A DNA stretch of 64,000 bases from Sipunculus nudus (GCA_026874595.1 CM049316.1:76303676-76367675), one strand, 5' to 3'; positions 39,001-49,689 are shown, counted from the stretch's first letter. Notes: generated by a model not told the origin, from the sequence alone. Numbers and translations: made by a program.

Positions 39001-39855
39001 GCATTTTATCGTATAAATGAAATTATTTAATTTTCAAGCACATAAACAAATACATTTTTAACTGCCAACTAAGAAACAACATAAAGAACATCATCAGTAA
39101 AGTTTTACAAAACGTAACAAGAGTAAAGCACTTCTCGCAGCTATCACGTCTGAGTTGCTTTCCTTCAAATTTGAGTTGGGCAGGTGTCCAAAACGAACGG
39201 GCTGGTCCCTACATGTCTTGTTCTTGGATGATTGATATAACTCTATCCAGCGGCTTGAGCAGTAAAGGTACTTTCTACTGACCAGATCAAATCACCTTTG
39301 TCTGGTCGGTGAATGAAATATTCAAACACTGAATCTAGCCCGGCACTTTCATTGCATCTGGAGCAGGAACAAGATCATCTCGTTGGTTTAATGTTGTGCT
39401 ATATAACTGCAACGGGACTCTTAGTAAGGGCATCTGCAGTATCTTTCATATTAATCTGGCAAGTGTACTAAACATTTCAGAGGAATATTTTTGTCTTGCA
39501 GATCTTTTTTTTCTTAAGGAATTGTCGCAGCAAAGGGAGAGAAGCTCTGTGGTCGTTTCACACTTTTGATGGCACTTCCTTTTTCACTGGCTATGGCCTT
39601 GCTGAGTTCTTCCTTGAATGCTGGCCAATCATTCATGTCTAAGCTTTCAGTCTTACTCGTTTAATCAACCACTATACCCTTTACACTTTTTGTTTATTTC
39701 TCTTGTGACTTTTTAGGTTGGACAAACAGCACTAATGTACGCTTCAAAATATGGTCGTGCTGCGGTTGCCAAGAAATTGCTCCAGAGCAGGGCGACTCCT
39801 AATATAGCAGACAAGGTATCCTATATTGTATTTCTCTTACTTTTTATTTATCTTA

Positions 39856-39899
<44 letters not shown>

Positions 39900-42800
39900 G
39901 TATGGAGGAAATACACTGATGATCCACCAAAAAGGAAAAACTAACAGTAAAATCTGATAAAAAGTTATTTATCCATTAAGACGAGATTATGCAAACTGAT
40001 ACACTGAAACAACCCATAAAGTATGAATTCAAAATGTCTTAATTATTTTTAAAAGGATTTACATTATGTGGAGGTATAGATGTCAGTTATTTAATTTAAG
40101 ATTTAAGCTTAATTATGGTTAAAATATATAATACATACTAATAGATAGGTAGGTGTAGATTTTGGAATTCTAAAATGGTAACGTAGATTATACTGAATAA
40201 CAGGGATATTTAACCCAAGGGTGGACACCCTTGTGCATTACTATTTTTAGCAGAATGGCAAAACTGCACTGATGGGGACTTCCAGTTCTGCTTCTTTTGG
40301 TGTCCGTGACATGTTGATGATGCATTGGGTTGACAATAACGTTAAAAATGATGTATCATTATTATTTAGTTTGTTAAAAATGCGTATGAATAAGGTCCAT
40401 TTAGCCAGCTGCCAATTCACGAAATGGCAAATGATAATCACTGTTTGATAAATATACATGAGTTTTTACACAATGATAATGATGCATCTTCTAACATCAG
40501 GTATCCACTCCTAACAAATGTTTTAAGATGTACATTGAAAATAAGCCTGCCGCCCACAGGCGCTTTAGCTACCTCGGTGTGCGATGCGACCAGAATTACG
40601 TCAGATCTGCAACTGGTCGCTGAAGGCTGGTGAGCGGGACTTGCGACACGATTTACGACTTTTGACTGGCATGTCAGACAACTTGCGATTCACTTGCCAT
40701 ATGTTGCGATGCGAATTGCAACTGAATGCCATCCAATTTGTTGCCGCAGTTTTAGTTCGGCTACCGAGTCTGTGATTAGTCCTCGTAGAAACTATCTTGT
40801 CATGTTTTCGTCTCAAAAATGAAAAAAAGCAGGAAAATCCTTGATTTGGAGGCTGCTACTTCTCACCGTCTGTGTAAAGCAATTGCAGAAGATCGCAAAC
40901 TGTCTGCGACTGGTCGCCCATTGTTAATCGCAATCAGTCACAGACCATCCGCGATCACCACAGATACAAATCGCAGCATGCTGGCCAGTGGGCTGCAGGC
41001 TTTAGTCTCGATACCACGGGCAGAATCTTGATTAAACAATGTTCGTGGTTGGTTTTGCCCTGTTTCGAGGATGCTGATTTCAAATCTGGATGAGACACCT
41101 GTTTCCTCTTTGAAATCGTTCTGAGATTCAAGTCAAAGGGTCACCAAATATGAAATTGTAATAGCTATGCCTGTAAAAGTGATCATTCCTTCTGTAAAAA
41201 TTCTACCATCGAAGGGGCTTTGAAAATAGACCAAACTAGTGCATTTTTCAATAAAAAGGAGTTTTTTCGTAAATTTGGTCTCTAAATTGCTTCCATAAGA
41301 GCATTAATAGTATAAATAACACATTTTGGACATCAATAATGTAAAAGCTTTTTACATATTCAAACAATAGTGTGTGTAGTACAGACTGGGACTATCATAT
41401 ACATCATTGTGAACAATCAAGAAAATATCTTTTCATTGAAGACATAATGGGGTTCAATAGGGTCACCAAGATGACCAAAACCGTATGAAACTAGCATATT
41501 TTGCTGTCTATGGTGTAACAACGTATTGTTTTTAATGAATATACAATCAATTATGAAAATAAAACTCACGAAACCAGGTGTTTAGTAATGTGTCCATCCG
41601 CTAGGCCTAAGGAAGTAGCTCCAACCTCCACACTTGGTAGAAGCTTTCTCCACTGAATTTAGAACCGCCTTCCAGAAGTAGAAGTCGGAAACTGCGATGG
41701 TGTGGTACAAGCTTCCAGCCGTCATGTTCATAAACGATTTTACAAAACTATTTAATTTTGGCCCTTTTACATTCAGGCTTTATACCATATACTTGCAAAT
41801 GTATGGTCTGCGACCATCTTGGTTTCCATCATGAACATCCTTAATCCCTCAAAGATACAAAAGTATATTTCACACAGATGTAAGAGGATGAAACTAAATT
41901 ACGCAAAATGTTATGATTCTGTTTTAGAGAAATCGCCCCCTTGGTCTCTATTTGTGTGACGTCTTATATAAAACCCTATTACAATCGAGGCCTTCTTTCA
42001 GTTGGTAGTCCTGTGTATTCATTAAAGCTAGAATCAAGTAAAGTTTCCATTTGTAGAGTGGTCACACACCACTAATTATTGCTTCACTGGGAGGTCATGT
42101 TCAGGTGGCTGAGAATTTACTGAAACATGGGGCTGACCCTAACATTGTTGCTGAGGTATGTATTGATCTTTATCAGATTACTATCATGTTTTTTTCACTC
42201 ACATTATATGCAAGTATAACCTATATTCCTTGAAGCTCTATAACCAGGTATAATTTAAAATTAAAGCGTGCTCAGTGGGGTAAGCGTTTATCACGGAGCC
42301 AGAGAATACTCGACTTCTTGTGATTATAATAAGGTCATTTAATCCATGCTTTCAGTTACCTAGTTGTTGGTTTATCTTTCAGAACGGGGAGACAGCACTA
42401 ACGATTGCTTTCTTCAATGACAATGATCAACTCTGCAAGACGCTTCGAAAACACGGGGCTAAGTTTCCTCATAAGGTATTCTATACCATATCAATATATG
42501 TGGTTCAATCAAAAAACGACACAAAGGAAAATAGTAATTTTCATACCAAGGCAAGCGTACAAAGAAATTGAAAAGCAATCAAATAATACCTATGTGATAA
42601 ATAAATACCTTAGATTTCAAGCAAAATGTGATTCTGGCATTTTTTTTTTAAAGTCTTGTGTCACCTACTGGTTTTGCATTCCTTCTTTACTAGTCTTATT
42701 GGTAATGCCACAATTAAAAACACATTATTTTCCCCGCCGTCGCCGAAGGCCTGTGGTCCTTTCGTCGGGCTGTCTATCTGACCGAAAAAAAAAAAAAAAT

Positions 42801-44564
42801 AAAAATGATGCGCCATTGGTGGATGGCTTGGTCATGTACGAATATGGATAACCTTGGTGCGCTTTTCAAGGTCGCACAGGAGGTATTGCTTAAATGATGC
42901 AAATAACTTTTTTAAGCTTTTGAGGCACAGTCACCAAACTCGTATCGCTGAAGCTTTACGTGAAGGGCTAAGTCAGGTCTGAATAAGGATGACCTTGACC
43001 CATGTTTCAAGGTCACAAGGGCTTTATTGTATTTTCCTTATATTGTATTCATGTCCTCTCAGATGAGTCTCTCGAATATTAAAACCCTTTTTTCTGCCAC
43101 TGTGTCTACATATCAACTGAAGCAGTTGCAATTCTTGAAAGAATCATTTTTTGTATTGTATCAGCATATTGTAAATTCACTTATCAATACATTTGGAACG
43201 TTATTTCCTGTAGTTAACCCCAAAGTTAAGAGAATATCTGCACTTGTAACAGAATGAACGCCTATTTTCTTAAATTGTTATGTTTAAGAATTATAATATT
43301 AACTTCAGATCGGCGACCCAACGAGTGATTCATGGTACACGGGTAAAAGCTTGACAGAAGTGATCATGGGGCTGCATTTAGAAGACAAGGTATGGGGACA
43401 ACCTCATTGAAATCATATTGTAATGTTATTGATAATTGTTTTACCAGATATAGATGGCATGGTATATTATGTAAAAATGTAGAAATTATCATCTGTTTAG
43501 TCATCACTTATGAGTTTATAGTTTATTTGCACAGAGATTGAAATGATTATCTAAAATAAAAATTATTTTCGTAAATAATATTCATAAATGCAAAATTTTA
43601 TAAGCGCTATGTAAAAATGTGATGTTAAAGGGTTAGACTTGGGGAAACGCTCTCATGGCGATTCAGCAACATTACCGGACATCACTTAAAGAACTAGGTG
43701 TGTGTAGTCGATCGACTACATCATATTCCCGCCTTGATTTCCAAGATCCAGCTCTTCTGTGTTCTTGCACAATTTCACGCTTAAGTAATTCTTGGTCACC
43801 TGGTGAGTCGCTATATAATCTCAATACATATCTTAACAAATGACCACAAGCATACAATAGCCAAAAATAAATTCGTTTCTCCTCTAGAGAAAATGCTACC
43901 ACATTCTATGTAGAAAAGGACTAACATCACATCGACTAAGCAAGCAGGCTTTTCAAGTCAGCCTGATCTTACCTTGCACCCAGTTTAGTATTTATAGAAC
44001 TTAGCTATTAAAAAACCTTAGTTTTTCATCTCTATCTCCTCTGATTTTCTCCTAAATTTTGGGCCTAATAGTAAATAGATAATAATTGAACATTTTATTA
44101 GGTATCATCTTTATCGTTGCTGAAGGAGCACCTAGGGCGGGGGTCCCTGACTTCCTCAACTCATCTTTTCCTTCTTTATATTTATATTATATATGGTGAG
44201 TCGCTGAACAAACTGTGGCCCTCATAGCTAGGATTGGAGCGATCTCCCCGTGGACAATGGTACCGACCTTTGTATTAGGGCGACCAAGATTACTTAGTCC
44301 CTACAGTTGCAATTGTCGTAATGCAGTTATAAGAAGACTGGACGAGAATGATAGATCATCCTATCCAATATGATAAGCTTTCCCCGTTACACCGTTGATA
44401 TACACATAATTTCCGTCCATCTTTCTTCCCTGTATTCTTCAATATGCGAAAAAAATATAGTTTCATATAAAAATACAGATGCTTCAAAAATTGCACACCG
44501 AGATTTACTTATATAAGTGAATAATTTCTTCCAGACTACGTTTTCTGAAGGTGGTGAAGATTAG
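25890..44564 (+). CDS. CARD / GT-B-like / ankyrin-repeat protein, 25 coding exons, about 1224 aa
   Basis: Exons by splice sites and phase: 25890-25929, 26096-26244, 26480-26621, 26839-26867, 27023-28139, 28337-28759, 28965-29008, 29166-29306; ankyrin exons beginning at 31998, 32354, 32976, 34079, 34431, 34909, 35593, 36318, 37012, 37497, 38671, 39717, 40254, 42057 (99 bp each) and 42383-42475; then 43309-43389 and 44535-44564. All junctions are GT/AG and keep one frame throughout. The product is a predicted intracellular protein with no signal peptide: CARD (about 20-110), a central Rossmann-type domain (121-492), an unrecognised module (493-648), an ankyrin cap (649-695) and 15 ankyrin repeats (696-1188). 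By analogy with CARD proteins it may recruit signalling partners through CARD-CARD contacts, with the ankyrin array as ligand or regulatory surface. That role is inference. No named orthologue is claimed. Confidence 0.8.
27023..28139 (+). CDS. Large central exon: Rossmann-type domain resembling a GT-B N-lobe
   Basis: One 1117-bp exon encodes residues 121-492. Its first 180 residues follow the layout of the N-terminal half of GT4-type glycosyltransferases found in some invertebrate proteins: an opening strand RFLVLTEFD with a following GEIS segment (usual KGGIS), SHIVCFLPCTNRAA, FFPQAQIHTFVNH, and KQCEAAISLHPVGLTISEEF (usual A....VGP.I...). The second half lacks the E-x7-E donor-binding motif and matches nothing I know, so catalysis is doubtful. 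There is no GxxGxGKS/T, so it is not a NACHT or STAND NTPase. The assignment comes from remembered family patterns and needs a profile search. Translation runs 8 codons past the donor before a stop, so an unspliced short form is possible. Confidence 0.6.
28337..29008 (+). CDS. Second central module, exons 6-7, unrecognised
   Basis: Exon 28337-28759 (phase 1 in, phase 1 out) and the 44-bp exon 28965-29008 (GDLKITYYFDGEYQ) encode residues 493-648. Visible features are an alternating strand-like start (ATLTVYLSQEDG), a helical basic segment (NEIIERLRKIMPHL), a hydrophobic patch (LMLPSVLSQCFMLIGP) and PTLCSAVMSC. I do not recognise a family. It sits between the Rossmann-type domain and the ankyrin cap, so it could be a linker or helical lid. 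Splice sites and frame are good. Confidence 0.65.
29166..29306 (+). CDS. Ankyrin cap exon
   Basis: A 141-bp phase-0 exon encoding GMRGIHRAAECGASDVVAEY, continuing to YYKDAIDN. HRAAE.G...VV.EY fits the helical core of an ankyrin repeat, and the terminal DN sets up the next exon to begin with NG.TAL. It therefore acts as the N-terminal cap. It is followed by a 2.7-kb intron containing a TIR element. Confidence 0.7.
29360..31562. mobile_element. 2.2-kb TIR element in an intron, with ~330-bp internal tandem units
   Basis: The left end GCTTGCCGGAATC (29360) is matched by the inverted right end GATTTCCGGCAAGC (31549-31562). The left end can also fold on itself, since TTTCGGCAAGC lies 15 bp inside. 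After a (TTTG)n run and an AAGGTCAAGGTCAAGGTCA segment, the body repeats a unit of about 330 bp three to five times. The phrase GTCATCTGG followed by TCAATCTTGTGTCAC is at about 30129, 30463 and 30792, with a degraded copy near 31351. Each unit also carries GGCCACAGTTTT and a GCTAG.GGGCGCT-like phrase. No transposase was seen. It lies between the ankyrin cap exon and the first 99-bp exon. Confidence 0.65.
31998..42475 (+). CDS. Ankyrin-repeat exon array: 15 repeats, one repeat per exon
   Basis: Fourteen exons of exactly 99 bp, all phase 0, and a final 93-bp exon each encode a single 33- or 31-residue repeat of the form [DN]G.TALM.AS..G...VC..LL.HGADPN.ADK. Coordinates: 31998-32096, 32354-32452, 32976-33074, 34079-34177, 34431-34529, 34909-35007, 35593-35691, 36318-36416, 37012-37110, 37497-37595, 38671-38769, 39717-39815, 40254-40352, 42057-42155, 42383-42475. 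Most donors are AAG|GTATNN. Repeats 4-6 are the most alike (all contain DGGTA followed by VASWKG). Repeat 13 has lost GADPN (HWVDNN), and repeat 15 ends early (HGAKFPHK). Introns run from about 0.23 to 1.7 kb. Confidence 0.88.
33185..33720. repeat. Dispersed repeat in intron after ankyrin exon 3
   Basis: Phrases such as GTCATTACCTGAAACCTGAG, AGTGGGTAAAAGTGCC and GGGTTCGCTCTCCC look like parts of a dispersed, possibly tRNA-related, element. Open frames on both strands show no domain. No exon was found in this roughly 1-kb intron. Confidence 0.35.
35992..36034. repeat. (TA)n microsatellite in intron
   Basis: A perfect TA run of about 43 bases between ankyrin exons 7 and 8. Confidence 0.95.
39180..39480 (-). 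pseudogene. Possible Ty1/Copia-type polyprotein remnant in intron
   Basis: On the minus strand, near 39455-39405, the frame reads INMKDTADALTKSPVAV and then a stop. This resembles the ADxLTK segment that closes the RNase H region of Ty1/Copia polyproteins. Only this short motif supports the call; further upstream the frame is closed. It may be chance. Confidence 0.3.
39860..39895. repeat. (AT)n microsatellite in intron
   Basis: A perfect AT run of about 36 bases just after ankyrin exon 12. Confidence 0.95.
40545..41035. mobile_element. GC-rich GTCGC/GCGAC island in intron, candidate DNA element
   Basis: About 490 bp are more GC-rich than the intron around them and full of GGTCGC, GCGACC, TTGCGA and TCGCAA words in both orientations. 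The left end starts CTGCCGCCCACAGG and the right end, read on the other strand, starts CTGCCCGTGG, an imperfect inverted match. Its texture resembles the 3.9-5.3 kb element, but the ends differ. The open frames inside are palindrome-driven. Confidence 0.45.
42262..42305 (+). repeat. tRNA-derived SINE fragment (A-box-like)
   Basis: GCTCAGTGGGGTAAGCGT followed by TATCACGGAGCCAGAGAA resembles the D-arm and anticodon half of a tRNA-type SINE head. It lies in the short intron between ankyrin exons 14 and 15. The B-box half is degraded. Confidence 0.4.
42725..43030. repeat. Dispersed repeat in intron
   Basis: Phrases such as TTTCGTCGGGCTGTC, a poly(A) run, TATGGATAACCTTGGTGCGC and GGATGACCTTGACCCA with TTTCAAGGTCACA have the look of a bivalve dispersed repeat with 'aaggtca' motifs. 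No coding content. Confidence 0.4.
43309..44564 (+). CDS. C-terminal exons of the CARD-ankyrin gene
   Basis: Exon 43309-43389 follows TTAACTTCAG and encodes IGDPTSDSWYTGK then SLTEVIMGLHLEDK. It ends AAG|GTATGG like the ankyrin exons, but its sequence is no longer a repeat. The preferred last exon, 44535-44564, follows a good acceptor (TTTCTTCCAG) and encodes TTFSEGGED and a TAG stop in phase. Alternatives are read-through of the 43389 donor to TGA at 43408-43410 (adds VWGQPH), or an exon from about 44102 with a hydrophobic LFLLYIYIIYG stretch ending at a TAG near 44227. Confidence 0.5.
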
Positions 44565-44814
44565 ATGTGAAAACCTACATGTATACTTGAGGTACTGTAC
44601 CAAAGATCGCCCGTCTGTATGTAAAATATACAGCCCTCTGTAATAAACTTAAATCTACAGGTATATTTTTCTCATGTAGGCCTGTAATAAAGTCTTCAGC
44701 TCTCCCTCCCTTTTTCTCTCTCTCTCTATATGTATATATGTGTGTGTTTATGTAGAATAGAAATAGGTTGAAATATATCTGACGAAAATACACCATTTAA
44801 CCTATATAAAGACA

Positions 44815-44820
44815 AATAAA
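44815..44820 (+). terminator. Candidate polyadenylation signal AATAAA
   Basis: A canonical AATAAA lies about 250 bp downstream of the preferred stop codon of the CARD-ankyrin gene. It is the right strand and distance, but AATAAA is common in this AT-rich sequence. Confidence 0.4.
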
Positions 44821-44839
44821 GCCCTTGGCAAATATGCTA

Positions 44840-47800
44840 ACATGCATGCCGTTGGAAATGTATAAAATTGAAAGAAAAATCATCAATTATAGGCATTGAA
44901 GAAGGGGTACACATAGTGGATTCTTGCAAACTTTCAATGAACGTTTTGGATTATGCCTTTCAGAAAATGACGGCAATGTGAAAGTTTCCAAAAAGGGACA
45001 TCAAAGAAATACCTGCAGGATTAATATTGTTAAATTCAAAGGAGGGACACAACGAAGTGTATTCAACCCCTAAAACAAACTGAAACGGACAGGAGAGCGT
45101 AATGTCGGTGATCAGGCGATGTTTAATGTTGTCTTACAAAATTCACAAGTATACAACAGCAACGAAGCTGGAATGGTTATGCTTTCTTTTCTGACAATAC
45201 TGGGGAGGTTCAAAAAATGCTAATTGGTCATTTAAGATGTATTGAAAGGAGGAAAAAAAAGAACCTATGTCTACACCACTACAATAATGTTTATATAGAG
45301 ACAATGTTTACTTTATCATTCCATATATATTTTGTATACATTTAACCATCTTGCGTATGACTAGGCTGCCTTGATTACCTTTACTAATCTACTCTTATAG
45401 AATATATGACTATTCAACTCTTTGATCAAGAGTATGTTTAGTGGTTACTCATGTCATAAAATGTTAGATGCTAGAGAGGACTAAGTGGCTAGATAAATAT
45501 ACAAATTACAGTGGCGATTATACTTACAGGAAACACAGTTACATTTAAGATATTAGAATTAATATTCCAGAGAAAGTTCCAGTATAAGGGTCTGGTTTTA
45601 ATTGTAAGTCAGCTAGATTAATGGCGAGGGAGGAGATATAAATTGACACATTGTGCGATATATGGAAATCATTTTTTATTTATCAATTCCTCATTAGAAT
45701 ACATCAGAAGAACCTCGAATTTCTGTAGATTGTTTCAAGGATTCTTTTTTCCGAAATTTAAATCGAGGAGCCGAATTTTAATCTATTAAACGAAAGTAGA
45801 AATACGACATTCAAAAACATAGTTTTCCCTTAATTTTCGAATGCGACTCAGAGGATAACTGATAAGTGGCATTTACTCGGCCGTGATGAATAACAAAATA
45901 TGGCGTACCTCACATATCCGTCACCTCAAATATCCGAAAAAAATTTATGTCCCCAAAACTATGCGAATATTCTAGGTTCAACTGTATGTATGTACTTATA
46001 TATAAACATAAAAAGTAAATTGCATGATGCTTCAAAACATTCATGTGAAAATGTTAATCATTAAAAGCATATGTATGGGGTGGAGACTTTAAGTTCAGCT
46101 TTACGACAGACAAAGCAGGTATAGCTAATTTATATAAAGAATATGCTTGTTTTTCTGATTATAATGGCTGTAATTAGAACACTAAATATCCAGTAACTCT
46201 GAAACTGCCATCATTTAATTAAAAAAGTTTGGTGCATGGATCTTGAAATGCAAAACGACTTTACATATGGATTTATCTGCGCAAACCAAATCAAAATTAA
46301 ATCTTCAAGTGGAAGTATGAATGATATAGAAATTTGCTTTCCTCTTAACCACTTAAAGTGACTTCCCATTGCCGATACTCTTGACTGACTTTGACCAAAT
46401 ATAAATACGTGAATTTATCATATTTTTTTACAAAATTTACCGTTTTTATTTTATCAACTTTCTTAGTGTAATAAGTTTGTGACAGAGTATCTGAGAGTCC
46501 GTGTCGGCCGAGAGGCTCTTCTGTATAGAACGTAGGACCATCCTAGCCTGATGCAAACTTTAAAGGCTTAATGTTTGTCAATTGCAACAACATGTGTGGT
46601 GATACTTCACCAGAATATTCTAAATGCATTCCTTTTTTAACCATGGTAATGAAGCATTACACTGTACACAAGGTTGTATAACTTTATAAAAAGCTATAAA
46701 ATAAAGCTCGATTAGGTTATTGTAATAATCAGTAGGTAATAGTCACTACCCTGCGATCAGCTACAGGTTGTTTTCAGCGTCACCCACATCAACAAAACTC
46801 ATGAGCACTGACGATTTTGGACTTTAAATCAGGGACTTAAATAATTTTTACAATTAAAATGATTTATGCATAATATTTGCTAAATTATAGATTCAGGTGT
46901 ATGAATTAATTTGTTTGCATTAAACGTCGTGCGTTTCGCAAGAATGATAGTCAATGATTGTTATTATTTCTATAAATTGTATCCATATATGTATGCATGG
47001 ATACATTATATGGCACTTGTTGTATTCGACTACATAAAAGTTCCCGACTATTTGTACTGTCATTCATGCTGTGCCGCTGTATATATGTTCTTAATTAAAT
47101 CGTTTCCCATGTAATGACTGGAGGATTACTGGCTGATATTTAAATGTGAACATTTGAAACATAAGAATGTCACACATATTTGTCAATTACTTAGCCATTA
47201 TCAGTGTCATTGATTGGTGTGTCTTTAAATAACAATAATAAAGCATGTTGTAACAGAGACATAGGTCTTTGAAACAATGTAACACAGAACAAAATTATTT
47301 GTACAATTAGGCCGATTATCGCTGACAACGCAGACAGATTATTTATAGAGTGACTTTTATATTCTGCTTCAACATATCTCCAGATTTTTAGAAAAGTTAT
47401 GACGGCCGAAAGAGGACAAGAACCACGACTACAAATATGGCAGCCGCTTATTGAGAATCACTATGTTTAGAGAAACGCATATCCAGTGTCATCGTATCAT
47501 ACAGGGAGCAGGCAGAGAGATCATCGATTCATTTGGCTAAATCTGAGACAAACTGGTGCAGATACTATTTAATAGAGCGCGTGAGTTTACAATCTATTTC
47601 AGCCAAGGTTTAGAAACTTATCTATTCCTGCAGGCCGTATTTTAATCTTAAAGGCCGTGAAACACTTCTAAGATGGCGCGAGAATCATGTGGAGAGATAA
47701 ATATCATTTAAAGATAGGTTAATTGTTTATTATGACTGAGATAATCCTGTAACTAAAGTTGGTCATGCTGTGGCACTCCGATGACCAACTGCTTAAATGT

Positions 47801-48340
47801 AGGACGACAGCTATTTATATTTGATGGGGATGTAATAAGCACTCGGCAGTTTGCAAGATTAAACGTGTATTTTACTAATAGTTCTTACTGACAGGTTTTT
47901 AATGCCTGCGTAAAACATTGAGATTATTTTCTTAATGATTTTATAGATTATTTTCTCCTGAGACATTATCTGTTGAGCAGATTTTCCAAAGTCAGTGACG
48001 GCGTAGTTTTGTTCACAAACTTGCCTATAATAGAAGAGGAAGTTAAATTAATAGCTTTCTTTTCTAATATGAATACCATATATATAACATTTATATCAGT
48101 CTTTATTTGAGGAAAATTATAATTTTTTTATTGGACTGGGGCATGTATTTTTATTTGTATTTACTGAAATATTTAATAGAAATTAAAAAAGAACTTCCCT
48201 ATCGGGAATGTTGTCAACAGGGTAATTATTTGTGAGAAAATACAAATACGTAGCGTCTTAGAAGTCACGTGACCTAGTTAAATATTGGCTTTGCTATTTA
48301 TAGTCTTAGGATCGTATTTTGCTCATGGTAATACATTGGA
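44840..48340. other. No gene recognised
   Basis: About 3.5 kb of AT-rich sequence with no splice-bounded coding segment that I can support on either strand. Small open frames near 46911-47114 resemble no known protein. Confidence 0.45.
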
Positions 48341-48341
48341 C

Positions 48342-48740
48342 CGATACCGGTTTCGAACCCATGTCGGCGCACACGTTGGGCGTTCCAACAGCTTCGCTGG
48401 GAAATAAAGGCTTCACAAGTGAGACAGCCCAGTCGGCTTTTAAATGCCCCTCGTAACACACCCTGTCTTAAAAGAGGTCCCTTTTAAAACGAGAATAATT
48501 AACCCAGGAGGCACTCTTTTGGTGAACTAAGTGGCGGTGATTACTGAATTTCTTCAAAACACCAATATCTACCTCCCTAAATGTGGGCGTCATTTTGGAC
48601 GCCATTTTGGGCGCCATTATGGGCGCCATTATGTTGCGGACACGTTTTGATGAGGGGATATACAAGGCCGACTTTGGGATACGAAACCCAAATCGGTGGC
48701 GCACGTCCGGCGCTCTAACGGCTTCGCTAGAAAAGCATAA
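48342..48740. repeat. Pair of related short repeats (SINE-like) plus a GGGCGCCAT short tandem
   Basis: The block 48342-48403 (CCGATACCGGTTTCGAACCC, then GTCGGCGCACACG, then CAACAGCTTCGCTGGGAAA) is related to 48668-48735 (CCGACTTTGGGATACGAAAC, then TCGGTGGCGCACGTC, then CTAACGGCTTCGCTAGAAAA). GGTTTCGAACCC resembles a B-box. Between them CGCCATTTTGG/GGGCGCCATTATG repeats three times. No full element was delimited. Confidence 0.5.
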
Positions 48741-48829
48741 CATGCCCGGCCTATATATGCTCATTAATGGGATGAAGTCGCTTATTAAAATCCAGCAGGC
48801 CCAGGGTTGTTAAACTGACAATAGATTTA

Positions 48830-49685
48830 TAATATTAACTTGTCATCTTCAAAGTAGAAAATCAAGCGTGATGCCAAAAAAGCTTTATTTTAGATCAGAG
48901 CAGCGCTATTGTGCCATCCAATCGACCAAACCATTACCTTCTCATGGTAACCGATGTTGTTAAAGTAGACTGGGATTCTAACTCTCCAGAATCCCCGGTA
49001 CATGGTCACTCAGAACTTATCTGAAAAAAATAATAGTTCAATCATCACAATTCAAGTCTTCAACAAAGTCACTCATGTTTAAATTTTAATGATGCTATTT
49101 TTACACTGCTCAGATGAACCGATCCTGAAACTGATCATGTAGACGTTCTTGGTATAATATCGATCCTACTCCGTTTCAAAGCTATTAAGGTCTAAAGTTC
49201 CATCCGTTTTTCCGGCATCGACAGTCCTGTAACAATAATGTGCCAATGGCAGTGTACATGCTCACGGCTCGGCAACGTCAAGGTGGTACGACGTTCCGGT
49301 TTTTTATGCCCCCTCCAAGTGTGGCCGGGGCATATAGTTTTATCCCATGTCCGTCATTCTGTCTTTCCGAAATCAAACAGTTGTACGGACCTTTCTTTCG
49401 CAGTGCCTGCAGATACTGGCCTGATTTTTTGTGTGTTGGCAGATAATGACCAGTTACAGATCGAGTTTGCATTTTGTCCCGGTTGATCTACTTTTGACCA
49501 TATGACAGCTCCTGAATTTAAAAAAATTCACAAAATTTCACAAATGTTTCTAATTTGCTTCAGGCGGTGGCATTCGTGTCGTTCCGACACATCTAGTTTT
49601 AATCGGTTTGTGAGCAATTTTTCCGCCGTTGCTGGACATAGGGCACCACTCCCATAAACAGTGATGTTGTCGATTCCACATCATC
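48830..49685. other. No gene recognised; dispersed repeat around 49270-49500
   Basis: The section with TTTTTTATGCCCCCTCCAAG and GGGGCATATAGTTTTATCCC contains short inverted words of a dispersed repeat. Overlapping open frames on both strands there are non-homologous. Confidence 0.35.
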
Positions 49686-49689
49686 CGAG

